Shown here piece by piece: positions 25,369-36,960 of a DNA stretch of 64,000 bases (position 1 is the stretch's first letter; each line of letters opens with the position of its first letter). Origin of the DNA: Osmia lignaria lignaria (Eukaryota; Arthropoda; Insecta; Hymenoptera; Megachilidae); NCBI RefSeq assembly GCF_051020975.1, contig NW_027478162.1, positions 23,870,001-23,934,000 of the forward strand, in the 5' to 3' direction. A program made the translations under genes and the position numbers. The notes below the pieces were generated by a model, which saw only the letters and a program-made list of their open reading frames with translations, was not told where the DNA came from and searched no databases.

Positions 25369-26978
25369 ATATCTCGGAAACGAAGCGAGCTATGGCAAAA
25401 TGTTAAGAGACCTTTTTTGTAGAGAATTAAGTTTCCTACTTTTTGTGTTCTATGATATTTTTTGATCAGATGCGTAGTTCTCGAGATATATCAAGATATT
25501 TAAAAGTTCCGAAGCCGCACCAACATAATAGAGATACAGAAACACCGTGGCCCCTTTCTTTGAGATAACTCTGCACTATTGCGAGCTGCAAATGCCACTT
25601 CCAGCTTAGCTGTGCAGAAGAAGAACAACAAGAAGAAGAAATATCTCGAAATATGTCCGTCAGGCCCCTTCCCTTGAGATATATCTGCAAATATCTCGGA
25701 AACGAAACGAGCTATGGCAAAATCTTAAGAGACCTTTTTTGTAGAGAATTATGTTTCCTACAATTTATGTTCTATGATATTTTTTGATCAGAAGCGTAGT
25801 TTTCGAGATATATCGAGATATTTAAAAGTTCCGAAGCCGCACCAACATAATAGAGATACAGAAACACCGTGGCCCCTTTCTTTGAGATAACTCTGCACTA
25901 GTGCGAGCCGCAAATGCCACTTCCAGCTTAGCTGTGCAGAAGAAGAACAACAAGAAGAAGAAATATCTCGAAATATGTCCGTCAGGCCCCTTCCCTCGAG
26001 ATACATCTGCAAATATCTCGGAAACGAAGCGAGCTATCGCAAAATGTTAAGAGACCTTTTTTGTAGAGAATTAAGTTTCCTACTTTTTATGTTCTATGAT
26101 ATTTTTTGATCAGATGCGTAGTTCTGGAGATATATCAAGATATTTAAAAGTTCCGAAGCCGCACCAACATAATAGAGATACAGAAACACCGTGGCCCCTT
26201 TCTTTGAGATAACTCTGCACTACTGCGAGCTGCAAATGCCACTTCCAGCTTAGCTGTGCAGAAGAAGGACAACAAGAAGAAGAAATATCTCGAAATATGT
26301 CCGTCAGGCCCCTTCCCTTGAGATAAATCTGCAGATATCTCGAAAACGAAGCTAGCTGTGGCAAAATGTTAAGAGACCTTTTTTGTAGAGAATTAAGTTT
26401 CCTACTTTTTATGTTGTATGATATTTTTTGATCAGATGCGTAGTTCTCGAGATATATCAAGATATTTAAAAGTTCCGAAGCCGCACCAACATAATAGAGA
26501 TACAGAAACACCGTGGCCCCTTTCTTTGAGATAACTCTGCATTATTGCGAACTGCAAATGCCACTTCCAGCTTAGCTGTGCAGAAGAAGAACAACAAGAA
26601 GAAGAAATATCTCGAAATATGTCCGTCAGGCCCGTTCCTTTGAGCTGAATCTGCAAATATCTCGGAAACGAAGCGAGCTATGGCAAAATGTTAAGAGACG
26701 TTTTTTGTAGAGAATTATGTTTCCTACAATTTATGTTCTATGATATTTTTTGATCAGAAGCGTAGTTTTCGAGATATATCGAGATATTTAAAAGTTCCGA
26801 AGCCGCACCAACATAATAGAGATTCAGAAACACCGTGGCCCCTTTCTTTGAGATAACTCTGCACTAGTGCGAGCCGCAAATGTCACTTCCAGCTTAGCTG
26901 TGCAGAAGAAGAACAACAAGAAGAAGAAATATCTCGAAATATGTCCGTCAGGCCTCTTCCCTTGAGATAAATCTGCAA
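25369..26978. repeat. 5-monomer higher-order unit, 1,610 bp, copy 1
   Basis: Markers are 'tttttgtgttc' (near 25443), 'ttccctcgagatacatc' (near 25992), 'gctatcgc' (near 26033), 'gttctggagat' (near 26121), 'gaagaaggacaac' (near 26263), 'ctgcagatatc' with 'gctagctgtgg' (near 26335), 'cattattgcgaactg' (near 26540) and 'gttcctttgagctgaatc' (near 26634). All of these recur 1,610 bp on. Confidence 0.88.
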
Positions 26979-28588
26979 ATATCTCTGAAACGAAGCGAGC
27001 TATGGCAAAATGTTAAGAGACATTATTTGTAGAGAATTAAGTTTCCTACTTTTTGTGTTCTATGATATTTTTTGATCAGATGCGTAGTTCTCGAGATATA
27101 TCAAGATATTTAAAAGTTCCGAAGCCGCACCAACATAATAGAGATACAGAAACACCGTGGCCCCTTTCTTTGAGATAACTCTGCACTATTGCGAGCTGCA
27201 AATGCCACTTCCAGCTTAGCTGTGCAGAAGAAGAACAACAAGAAGAAGAAATATCTCGAAATATGTCCGTCAGGCCCCTTCCCTTGAGATATATCTGCAA
27301 ATATCTCGGAAACGAAACGAGCTATGGCAAAATCTTAAGAGACCTTTTTTGTAGAGCATTATGTTTCCTACAATTTATGTTCTATGATATTTTTTGATCA
27401 GAAGCGTAGTTTTCGAGATATATCGAGATATTTAAAAGTTCCGAAGCCGCACCAACATAATAGAGATACAGAAACACCGTGGCCCCTTTCTTTGAGATAA
27501 CTCTGCACTAGTGCGAGCCGCAAATGCCACTTCCAGCTTAGCTGTGCAGAAGAAGAACAACAAGAAGAAGAAATATCTCGAAATATGTCCGTCAGGCCCC
27601 TTCCCTCGAGATACATCTGCAAATATCTCGGAAACGAAGCGAGCTATCGCAAAATGTTAAGAGACCTTTTTTGTAGAGAATTAAGTTTCCTACTTTTTAT
27701 GTTCTATGATATTTTTTGATCAGATGCGTAGTTCTGGAGATATATCAAGATATTTAAAAGTTCCGAAGCCGCACCAACATAATAGAGATACAGAAACACC
27801 GTGGCCCCTTTCTTTGAGATAACTCTGCACTACTGCGAGCTGCAAATGCCACTTCCAGCTTAGCTGTGCAGAAGAAGGACAACAAGAAGAAGAAATATCT
27901 CGAAATATGTCCGTCAGGCCCCTTCCCTTGAGATAAATCTGCAGATATCTCGAAAACGAAGCTAGCTGTGGCAAAATGTTAAGAGACCTTTTTTGTAGAG
28001 AATTAAGTTTCCTACTTTTTATGTTGTATGATATTTTTTGATCAGATGCGTAGTTCTCGAGATATATCAAGATATTTAAAAGTTCCGAAGCCGCACCAAC
28101 ATAATAGAGATACAGAAACACCGTGGCCCCTTTCTTTGAGATAACTCTGCATTATTGCGAACTGCAAATGCCACTTCCAGCTTAGCTGTGCAGAAGAAGA
28201 ACAACAAGAAGAAGAAATATCTCGAAATATGTCCGTCAGGCCCGTTCCTTTGAGCTGAATCTGCAAATATCTCGGAAACGAAGCGAGCTATGGCAAAATG
28301 TTGAGAGACGTTTTTTGTAGAGAATTATGTTTCCTACAATTTATGTTCTATGATATTTTTTGATCAGAAGCGTAGTTTTCGAGATATATCGAGATATTTA
28401 AAAGTTCCGAAGCCGCACCAACATAATAGAGATTCAGAAACACCGTGGCCCCTTTCTTTGAGATAACTCTGCACTAGTGCGAGCCGCAAATGCCACTTCC
28501 AGCTTAGCTGTGCAGAAGAAGAACAACAAGAAGAAGAAATATCTCGAAATATGTCCGTCAGGCCTCTTCCCTTGAGATAAATCTGCAA
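26979..28588. repeat. 5-monomer higher-order unit, copy 2
   Basis: Collinear with 25369 to 26978. Small differences include 'gagcatt' near 27357 and 'tgttgagagacg' near 28303, where copy 1 has 'tgttaagagacg'. Its last two monomers resemble 29233 to 29876, and the two monomers after it (28589 to 29232) resemble 24403 to 25046. Longer-range duplications therefore overlap this block. Confidence 0.86.
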
Positions 28589-30198
28589 ATATCTCTGAAA
28601 CGAAGCGAGCTATGGCAAAATGTTAAGAGACTTTATTTGTAGAGAATTAAGTTTCCTACTTTTTATGTTCTACGATATTTTTTGATCAGATGCGTAGTTC
28701 TCGACATATATCAAGATATTTAAAAGTTCCGAAGCCGCACCAACATAATAGAGATACAGAAACACCGTGGCCCCTTTCTTTGAGATAACTCTGCACTATT
28801 GCGAGCTGCAAATGCCACTTTCAGCTTAGCTGTGCAGAAGAAGAACAACAAGAAGAAGAAATATCTCGAAATATGTCCGTCAGGCCCCTTCCCTTGAGAT
28901 ATATCTGCAAATATCTCGGAAACCAAACGAGCTATGGCAAAATCTTAAGAGACCTTTTTTGTAGAGAATTATGTTTCCTACAATTTATGTTCTATGATAT
29001 TTTTTGATCAGAAGCGTAGTTTTCGAGATATATCGAGATATTTAAAAGTTCCGAAGCCGCACCAACATAATAGAGATACAGAAACACCGTGGCCCCTTTC
29101 TTTGAGATAACTCTGCACTAGTGCAAGCCGCAAATGCCACTTCCAGCTTAGCTGTGCAGAAGAAGAACAACAAGAAGAAGAAATATCTCGAAATATGTCC
29201 GTCAGGCCCCTTCCCTCGAGATAAATCTGCAAATATCTCGGAAACGAAGCGAGCTATGGCAAAATGTTGAGAGACCTTTTTTGTAGAGAATTAAGTTTCC
29301 TACTTTTTATGTTCTATGATATTTTTTGATCAGATGCGTAGTTGTCGAGATATATCAAGATATTTAAAAGTTCCGAAGCCGCACCAACATAATAGAGATA
29401 CAGAAACACCGTGGCCCCTTTCTTTGAGATAACTCTGCATTATTGCGAACTGCAAATGCCACTTCCAGCTTAGCTGTGCAGAAGAAGAACAACAAGAAGA
29501 AGAAATATCTCGAAATATGTCCGTCAGGCCCGTTCCTTTGAGCTGAATCTGCAAATATCTCGGAAACGAAGCGAGCTATGGCAAAATGTTAAGAGACGTT
29601 TTTTGTAGAGAATTATGTTTCCTACAATTTATGTTCTATGATATTTTTTGATCAGAAGCGTAGTTTTCGAGATATATCGAGATATTTAAAAGTTCCGAAG
29701 CCGCACCAACATAATAGAGATTCAGAAACACCGTGGCCCCTTTCTTTGAGATAACTCTGCACTAGTGCGAGCCGCAAATGCCACTTCCAGCTTAGCTGTG
29801 CAGAAGAAGAACAACAAGAAGAAGAAATATCTCGAAATATGTCCGTCAGGCCTCTTCCCTTGAGATAAATCTGCAAATATCTCGGAAACGAAGCGAGCTA
29901 TGGCAAAATGTTAAGAGACTTTATTTGTAGAGAATTAAGTTTCCTACTTTTTATGTTCTATGATATTTTTTGATCAGATGCGTAGTTCTCGAGATATATC
30001 AAGATATTTAAAAGTTCCGAAGCCGCACCAACATAATAGAGATACACAAACACCGTGGCCCCTTTCTTTGAGATAACTCTGCACTATTGCGAGCTGGAAA
30101 TGCCACTTCCAGTTTAGCTGTGCAGAAGAAGAACAACAAGAAGAAGAAATATCTCGAAATATGTCCGTCAGGCCCCTTCCCTTGAGATAAATCTGCAA

Positions 30199-31164
30199 AT
30201 ATCTCGGAAACGAAGCGAGCTATGGCGAAATGTTAAGAGACCTTTTCTGTAGAGAATTAAGTTTCCTACTTTTTATGTTCTATGATATTTTTTGATCAGA
30301 TGCGTACTTCTCGAGATATCTCAAGATATTTAAAAGTTCCGAAGCCGCACGAACATGATAGAGATACAGAAACACCGTGGCCTCTTTCTTTGAGATAACT
30401 CTGCACTATTGCGAACTGCAAATGCCACTTCCAGCTTAGCTGCGCAGAAGAAGAACAACAAGAAGAAGAAATATCTCGAAATATGTCCGTCAGGCCCGTT
30501 CCTTTGAGCTGAATCTGCAAATATCTCGGAAACGAAGCGAGCTATGGCAAAATGTTAAGAAACATTTTTTGTAGAGAATCATGTTTGCTACAATTTATGT
30601 TCTATGATATTTTTTGATCAGAAGCGTAGTTTTCGAGATATATCGAGATATTTAAAAGTTCCGAAGCCGCACGAACATAATAGAGATACAGAAACACCGT
30701 GGCCTCTTTCTTTGAGATAACTCTGCACTATTGCGAACTGCAAATGCCACTTCCAGCTTAGCTGTGCAGAAGAAGAACAACAAGAAGAAGAAATATCTCG
30801 AAATATGTCCGTTAGGCCCCTTCCCTCGAGATACATCTGCAAATATCTCGGAAACGAAGTGAGCTATGGCAAAATGTTAAGAGACCTTTTTTGTAGAGAA
30901 TTAAGTTTCCTACTTTTTATGTTCTATGATATTTTTTGATCAGATGCGTAGTTCTCGAGATATATCAAGATATTTAAAAGTTCCGAAGCCGCACGAACAT
31001 AATAGAGATACAGAAACACCGTGGCCCCTTTCTTTGAGATAACTCTGCACTACTGCGAGCTGCAAATGCCACTTCCAGCTTAGCTGTGCAGAAGAAGAAC
31101 AACAAGAAGAAGAAATATCTCGAAATATGTCCGTCAGTCCCCTTCCCTTGAGATAAATCTGCAA
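30199..31164. repeat. Three monomers sharing the local change 'gcacgaacat'
   Basis: Near 30348, 30670 and 30992 these three consecutive monomers read 'gcacgaacat', where almost all others read 'gcaccaacat'. In other respects they belong to different variants. This fits short-range homogenisation of one base among neighbours better than block duplication. Confidence 0.75.
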
Positions 31165-32452
31165 ATATCTCGGAAAAGAAGCGAGCTATGGCAAAATGTT
31201 AAGAGACCTTTTTTGTAGAGAATTAAGTTTCCTACTTTTTACGTTCTATGATATTTTTCGCCCAGATGCGTAGTTCTCGAGATATATCAAGATATTTAAA
31301 AGTTCCGAAGCCGCACCAACATAATAGAGATACAGAAACACCGTGGCCCCTTTCTTTGAGATAACTCTGCACTACTGCGAGCTGCAAATGCCACTTCCAG
31401 CTTAGCTGTGCAGAAGAAGAACAACAAGAAGAAGAAATATCTCGAAATATGTCCGTCAGGCCCCTTCCCTTGAGATAAATCTGCAAATATCTCGAAAACG
31501 AAGCTAGCTATGGCAAAATGTTAAGAGACCTTTTTTGTAGAGAATTAAGTTTCCTACTTTTTATGTCCTATGATATTTTTTGATCAGATGCGTAGTTCTC
31601 GAGATATATCAAGATATTTAAAAGTTCCGAAGCCGCACCAACATAATAGAGATACAGAAACACCGTGGCCCCTTCCTTTGAGATAACTCTGCACTATTGC
31701 GAGCTGTAAATGCCACGTCCAGCTTAGCTGTGCAGAAGAAGAACAACAAGAAGAAGAAATATCTCGAAATATGTCCGTCAGGCCCCTTCCCTTGAGATAA
31801 ATCTGCAAATATCTCGGAAACGAAGCGAGCTATGGCAAAATGTTAAGAGACCTTTTTTGTAGAGAATTAAGTTTCCTACTTTTTATGTTCTATGATATTT
31901 TTTGATCAGATGCGTAGTTTTCGAGATATATCGAGATATTTAAAAGATCCGAAGCCGCACCAACATAATAGAGATACAGAAACACCGTGGCCCCTTTCTT
32001 TGAGATAACTCTGCACTATTGCGAGCTGCAAATGCCACTTCCAGCTTAGCTGTGCAGAAGAAGAACAACAAGAAAAAGAAATATCGCGAAATATGTCCGT
32101 CAGGCCCCTTCCCTTGAGATAAATCTGCAAATATCTCGGAAACGAAGCGAGCTATGGCAAAATGTTAAGAGACCTTTTTTGTAGAGAATTATGTTTCCTA
32201 TAATTTATGTTCTATGATATTTTTTGATCAGAAGCGTAGTTTTCGAGATATATCGAGATATTTAAAAGTTCCGAAGCCGCACCAACATAATAGAGATACA
32301 GAAACACCGTGGCCCCTTTCTTTGAGATAACTCTGCATTATTGCGAACTGCAAATGCCACTTCCAGCTTAGCTGTGCAGAAGAAGAACAACAAGAAGAAG
32401 ATATATCTCGAAATATGTCCGTCAGGCCTGTTCCTTTGAGCTGAATCTGCAA

Positions 32453-33096
32453 ATATCTCGGAAACGAAGCGAGCTATGGCAAAATGTTAAGAGACCTTTT
32501 TTGTAGAGAATTAAGTTTTCTACTTTTTACGTTCATTGATATTTTTCGACCAGATGCGTAGTTCTCGAGATATATCAAGATATTTAAAAGTTCCGAAGCC
32601 GCACCAACATAATAGAGATACAGAAACACCGTGGCCCCTTTCTTTGAGATAACTCTGCACTACTGCGAGCCGCAAATGCCACTTCCAGCTTAGCTGTGCA
32701 GAAGAAGAACAACAAGAAGAAGAAATATCTCGAAATATGTCCGTCAGTCCCCTTCCCTTGAGATAAATCTGCAAATATCTCGGAAAAGAAGCGAGCTATG
32801 GCAAAATGTTAAGAGACCTTTTTTGTAGAGAATTAAGTTTCCTACTTTTTACGTTCTATGATATTTTTCGACCAGATGCGTAGTTCTCGAGATATATCAA
32901 GATATTTAAAAGTTCCGAAGCCGCACCAACATAATAGAGATACAGAAACACCGTGGCCCCTTTCTTTGAGATAACTCTGCACTACTGCGAGCTGCAAATG
33001 CCACTTCCAGCTTAGCTGTGCAGAAGAAGAACAACAAGAAGAAGAAATATCTCGAAATATGTCCGTCAGTCCCCTTCCCTTGAGATAAATCAGCAA
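32453..33096. repeat. Dimeric higher-order unit, 644 bp, copy 1
   Basis: Two monomers carry the variant 'tttttacgttc' and 'atttttcgaccag', in which TGATCA is replaced by 'cgacca'. The first has 'gcgagccgcaaatg', the second 'gcgagctgcaaatg'. The pattern alternates again in the next 644 bp. The same front variant also occurs singly at 31165 to 31486 and in several monomers between 37.3 and 42.8 kb. Confidence 0.83.
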
Positions 33097-33740
33097 ATAT
33101 CTCGGAAAAGAAGCGAGCTATGGCAAAATGTTAAGAGACCTTTTTTGTAGAGAATTAAGTTTCCTACTTTTTACGTTCTATGATATTTTTCGACCAGATG
33201 CGTAGTTCTCGAGATATATCAAGATATTTAAAAGTTCCGAAGCCGCACCAACATAATAGAGATACAGAAACACCGTGGCCCCTTTCTTTGAGATAACTCT
33301 GCACTACTGCGAGCCGCAAATGCCACTTCCAGCTTAGCTGTGCAGAAGAAGAACAACAAGAAGAAGAAATATCTCGAAATATGTCCGTCAGTCCCCTTCC
33401 CTTGAGATAAATCTGCAAATATCTCGGAAAAGAAGCGAGCTATGGCAAAATGTTAAGAGACCTTTTTTGTAGAGAATTAAGTTTCCTACTTTTTACGTTC
33501 TATGATATTTTTCGACCAGATGCGTAGTTCTCGAGATATATCAAGATATTTAAAAGTTCCGAAGCCGCACCAACATAATAGAGATACAGAAACACCGTGG
33601 CCCCTTTCTTTGAGATAACTCTGCACTACTGCGAGCTGCAAATGCCACTTCCAGCTTAGCTGTGCAGAAGAAGAACAACAAGAAGAAGAAATATCTCGAA
33701 ATATGTCCGTCAGGCCCCTTCCCTTGAGATAAATCTGCAA
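33097..33740. repeat. Dimeric higher-order unit, copy 2
   Basis: Repeats 32453 to 33096 with the same alternation of 'gagccgc' (near 33312) and 'gagctgc' (near 33634). The second monomer ends differently ('atatcttgaaaacgaagctagc' follows), because the block passes into another variant here. Confidence 0.82.
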
Positions 33741-34384
33741 ATATCTTGAAAACGAAGCTAGCTATGGCAAAATGTTAAGAGACCTTTTTTGTAGAGAATT
33801 AAGTTTCCTACTTTTTATGTTGTATGATATTTTTTGATCAGATGCGTAGTTCTCGAGATATATCAAGATATTTAAAAGTTCCGAAGCCGCACCAACATAA
33901 TAGAGATACAGAAACACCGTGGCCCCTTCCTTTGAGATAACTCTGCACTATTGCGAGCTGTAAATGCCACGTCCAGCTTAGCTGTGCAGAAGAAGAACAA
34001 CAAGAAGAAGAAATATCTCGAAATATGTCCGTCAGGCCCCTTCCCTTGAGATAAATCTGCAAATATCTCGAAAACGAAGCTAGCTATGGCAAAATGTTAA
34101 GAGACCTTTTTTGTAGAGAATTAAGTTTCCTACTTTTTATGTTGTATGATATTTTTTGATCAGATGCGTAGTTCTCGAGATATATCAAGATATTTAAAAG
34201 TTCCGAAGCCGCACCAACATAATAGAGATACAGAAACACCGTGGCCCCTTCCTTTGAGATAACTCTGCACTATTGCGAGCTGTAAATGCCACGTCCAGCT
34301 TAGCTGTGCAGAAGAAGAACAACAAGAAGAAGAAATATCTCGAAATATGTCCGTCAGTCCCCTTCCCTTGAGATAAATCTGCAA
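33741..34384. repeat. Adjacent twin monomers
   Basis: The two neighbouring monomers 33741 to 34062 and 34063 to 34384 share 'ccccttcctttgag' and 'gctgtaaatgccacgtcc' and differ almost only in their tails ('caggcc' against 'cagtcc'). A third close relative is 31487 to 31808. This is the simplest single-monomer duplication visible. Confidence 0.82.
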
Positions 34385-35028
34385 ATATCTCGGAAAAGAA
34401 GCGAGCTATGGCAAAATGTTAAGAGACCTTTTTTGTAGAGAATTAAGTTTCCTACTTTTTATGTTCTATGATATTTTTTCATCAGATGCGTAGTTCTCGA
34501 GATATATCAAGATATTTAAAAGTTCCGAAGCCGCACCAACATAATAGAGATACAGAAACACCGTGGCCCCTTTCTTTGAGATAACTCTGCACTACTGCGA
34601 GCTGCAAATGCCACTTCCAGCTTAGCTGTGCAGAAGAAGAACAACAAGAAGAAGAAATATCTCGAAATATGTCCGTCAGGCCCCTTCCCTTGAGATAAAT
34701 CTGCAAATATCTCGGAAACGAAGCGAGCTATGGCAAAATGTTAAGAGACCTTTTTTGTAGAGAATTAAGTTTCCTACTTTTTATGTTCTATGATATTTTT
34801 TGATCAGATGCGTAGTTTTCGAGATATATCGAGATATTTAAAAGATCCGAAGCCGCACCAACATAATAGAGATACAGAAACACCGTGGCCCCTTTCTTTG
34901 AGATAACTCTGCACTATTGCGAGCTGCAAATGCCACTTCCAGCTTAGCTGTGCAGAAGAAGAACAACAAGAAAAAGAAATATCGCGAAATATGTCCGTCA
35001 GGCCCCTTCCCTTGAGATAAATCTGCAA

Positions 35029-35994
35029 ATATCTCGGAAACGAAGCGAGCTATGGCAAAATGTTAAGAGACCTTTTTTGTAGAGAATTATGTTTCCTATA
35101 ATTTATGTTCTATGATATTTTTTGATCAGAAGCGTAGTTTTCGAGATATATCGAGATATTTAAAAGTTCCGAAGCCGCACCAACATAATAGAGATACAGA
35201 ATCACCGTGGCCCCTTTCTTTGAGATAACTCTGCACTATTGCGAGCTGCAAATGCCACTTCCAGCTTAGCTGTGCAGAAGAAGAACAACAAGAAGAAGAA
35301 ATATCTCGAAATATGTCCATCAGGCCCGTTCCTTTGAGCTGAATCTGCAAATATCTCGGAAACGAAGCGAATTATGGCAAAATGTTAAGAGACGTTTTTT
35401 GTAGAGAATTATGTTTGCTACAATTTAGGTTCTATGATATTTTTTGATCAGAAGCGTAGTTTTCGAGATATATCGAGATATTTAAAAGTTCCGAAGCCGC
35501 ACCAACATAATAGAGATACAGAAACACCGTGGCCCCTTTCTTTGAGATAACTCTGCACTATTGCGCGCTGCAAATGCCACTTCCAGCTTAGCTGTGCAGA
35601 AGAAGAACAACAAGAAGAAGAAATATCTCGAAATATGTCCGTCAGGCCCCTTCCCTTGAGATAAATCTGCAAATATCTCGGAAACGAAGCGAGCTATGGC
35701 AAAATGTTAACAGACCTTTTTTGTAGAGAATTAAGTTTCCTACTTTTTATGTTGTACGATATTTTTTGATCAGATGCGTAGTTCTCGAGATATATCCACA
35801 TATTTAAAAGTTCCGAAGCGGCACCAACATAATAGAGATACAGAAACACCGTGGCCCCTTTCTTTGAGGTAACTCTGCACTATTGCGAGCTGCAAATGCC
35901 ACTTCCAGCTTAGCTGTGCATAAGAAGAACAACAAGAAGAAGAAATATCTCGAAATATGTCCGTCAAGCCCCTTCCCTTGAGATAAATCTGCAA
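35029..35994. repeat. 3-monomer higher-order unit, 966 bp, copy 1
   Basis: Markers are 'gtccatcaggcccgttcc' (near 35315), 'caatttaggttc' with 'attgcgcgctg' (near 35432 and 35561) and 'gtgcataagaag' (near 35918). All recur 966 bp downstream. Private changes include 'gaatcaccg' near 35201 and 'gcgaattatgg' near 35368. Confidence 0.86.
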
Positions 35995-36960
35995 ATATCT
36001 CGGAAACGAAGCGAGCTATGGCAAAATGTTAAGATACCTTTTTTGTAGAGAATTAAGTTTCCTACTTTTTATGTTCTATGATATTTTTTGATCAGATGCG
36101 TAGTTCTCGAGATATATCAAGATATTTAAAAGTTCCGAAGCCGCACCAACATAATAGAGATACAGAAACACCGTGGCCCCTTTCTTTGAGATAACTCTGC
36201 ACTATTGCGAGCTGCAAATGCCACTTCCAGCTTAGCTGTGCAGAAGAAGAACAACAAGAAGAAGAAATATCTCGAAATATGTCCATCAGGCCCGTTCCTT
36301 TGAGCTGAATCTGCAAATATCTCGGAAACGAAGCGAGCTATGGCAAAATGTTAAGAGACGTTTTTTGTAGAGAATTATGTTTCCTACAATTCAGGTTCTA
36401 TGATATTTTTTGATCAGAAGCGTAGTTTTCGAGATATATCGAGATATTTAAAAGTTCCGAAGCCGCACCAACATAATAGAGATACAGAAACACCGTGGCC
36501 CCTTTCTTTGAGATAACTCTGCACTATTGCGCGCTGCAAATGCCACTTCCAGCTTAGCTGTGCAGAAGAAGAACAACAAGAAGAAGAAATATCTCGAAAT
36601 ATGTCCGTCAGGCCCCTTCCCTTGAGATAAATCTGCAAATATCTCGGAAACGAAGCGAGCTATGGCAAAATGTTAAGAGACCTTTTTTGTAGAGAATTAA
36701 GTTTCCTACTTTTTATGTTCTATTATATTTTTTGATCAGATGCGTAGTTCTCGAGATATATCAAGATATTTAAAAGTTCCGAAGCCGCACCAACATAATA
36801 GAGATACAGAAACACCGTGGCCCCTTTCTTTGAGATAACTCTGCACTATTGCGAGCTGCAAATGCCACTTCCAGCTTAGCTGTGCATAAGAAGAACAACA
36901 AGAAGAAGAAATATCTCGAAATATGTCCGTCAGGCCTCTTCCCTTGAGATAAATCTGCAA
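35995..36960. repeat. 3-monomer higher-order unit, copy 2
   Basis: Collinear with 35029 to 35994, with 'caattcaggttc' near 36388 for copy 1's 'caatttaggttc'. The first monomer here has the 'gatgcgtagttctcgag' front, whereas copy 1 has 'gaagcgtagttttcgag'. The front parts have therefore been exchanged. Confidence 0.85.
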
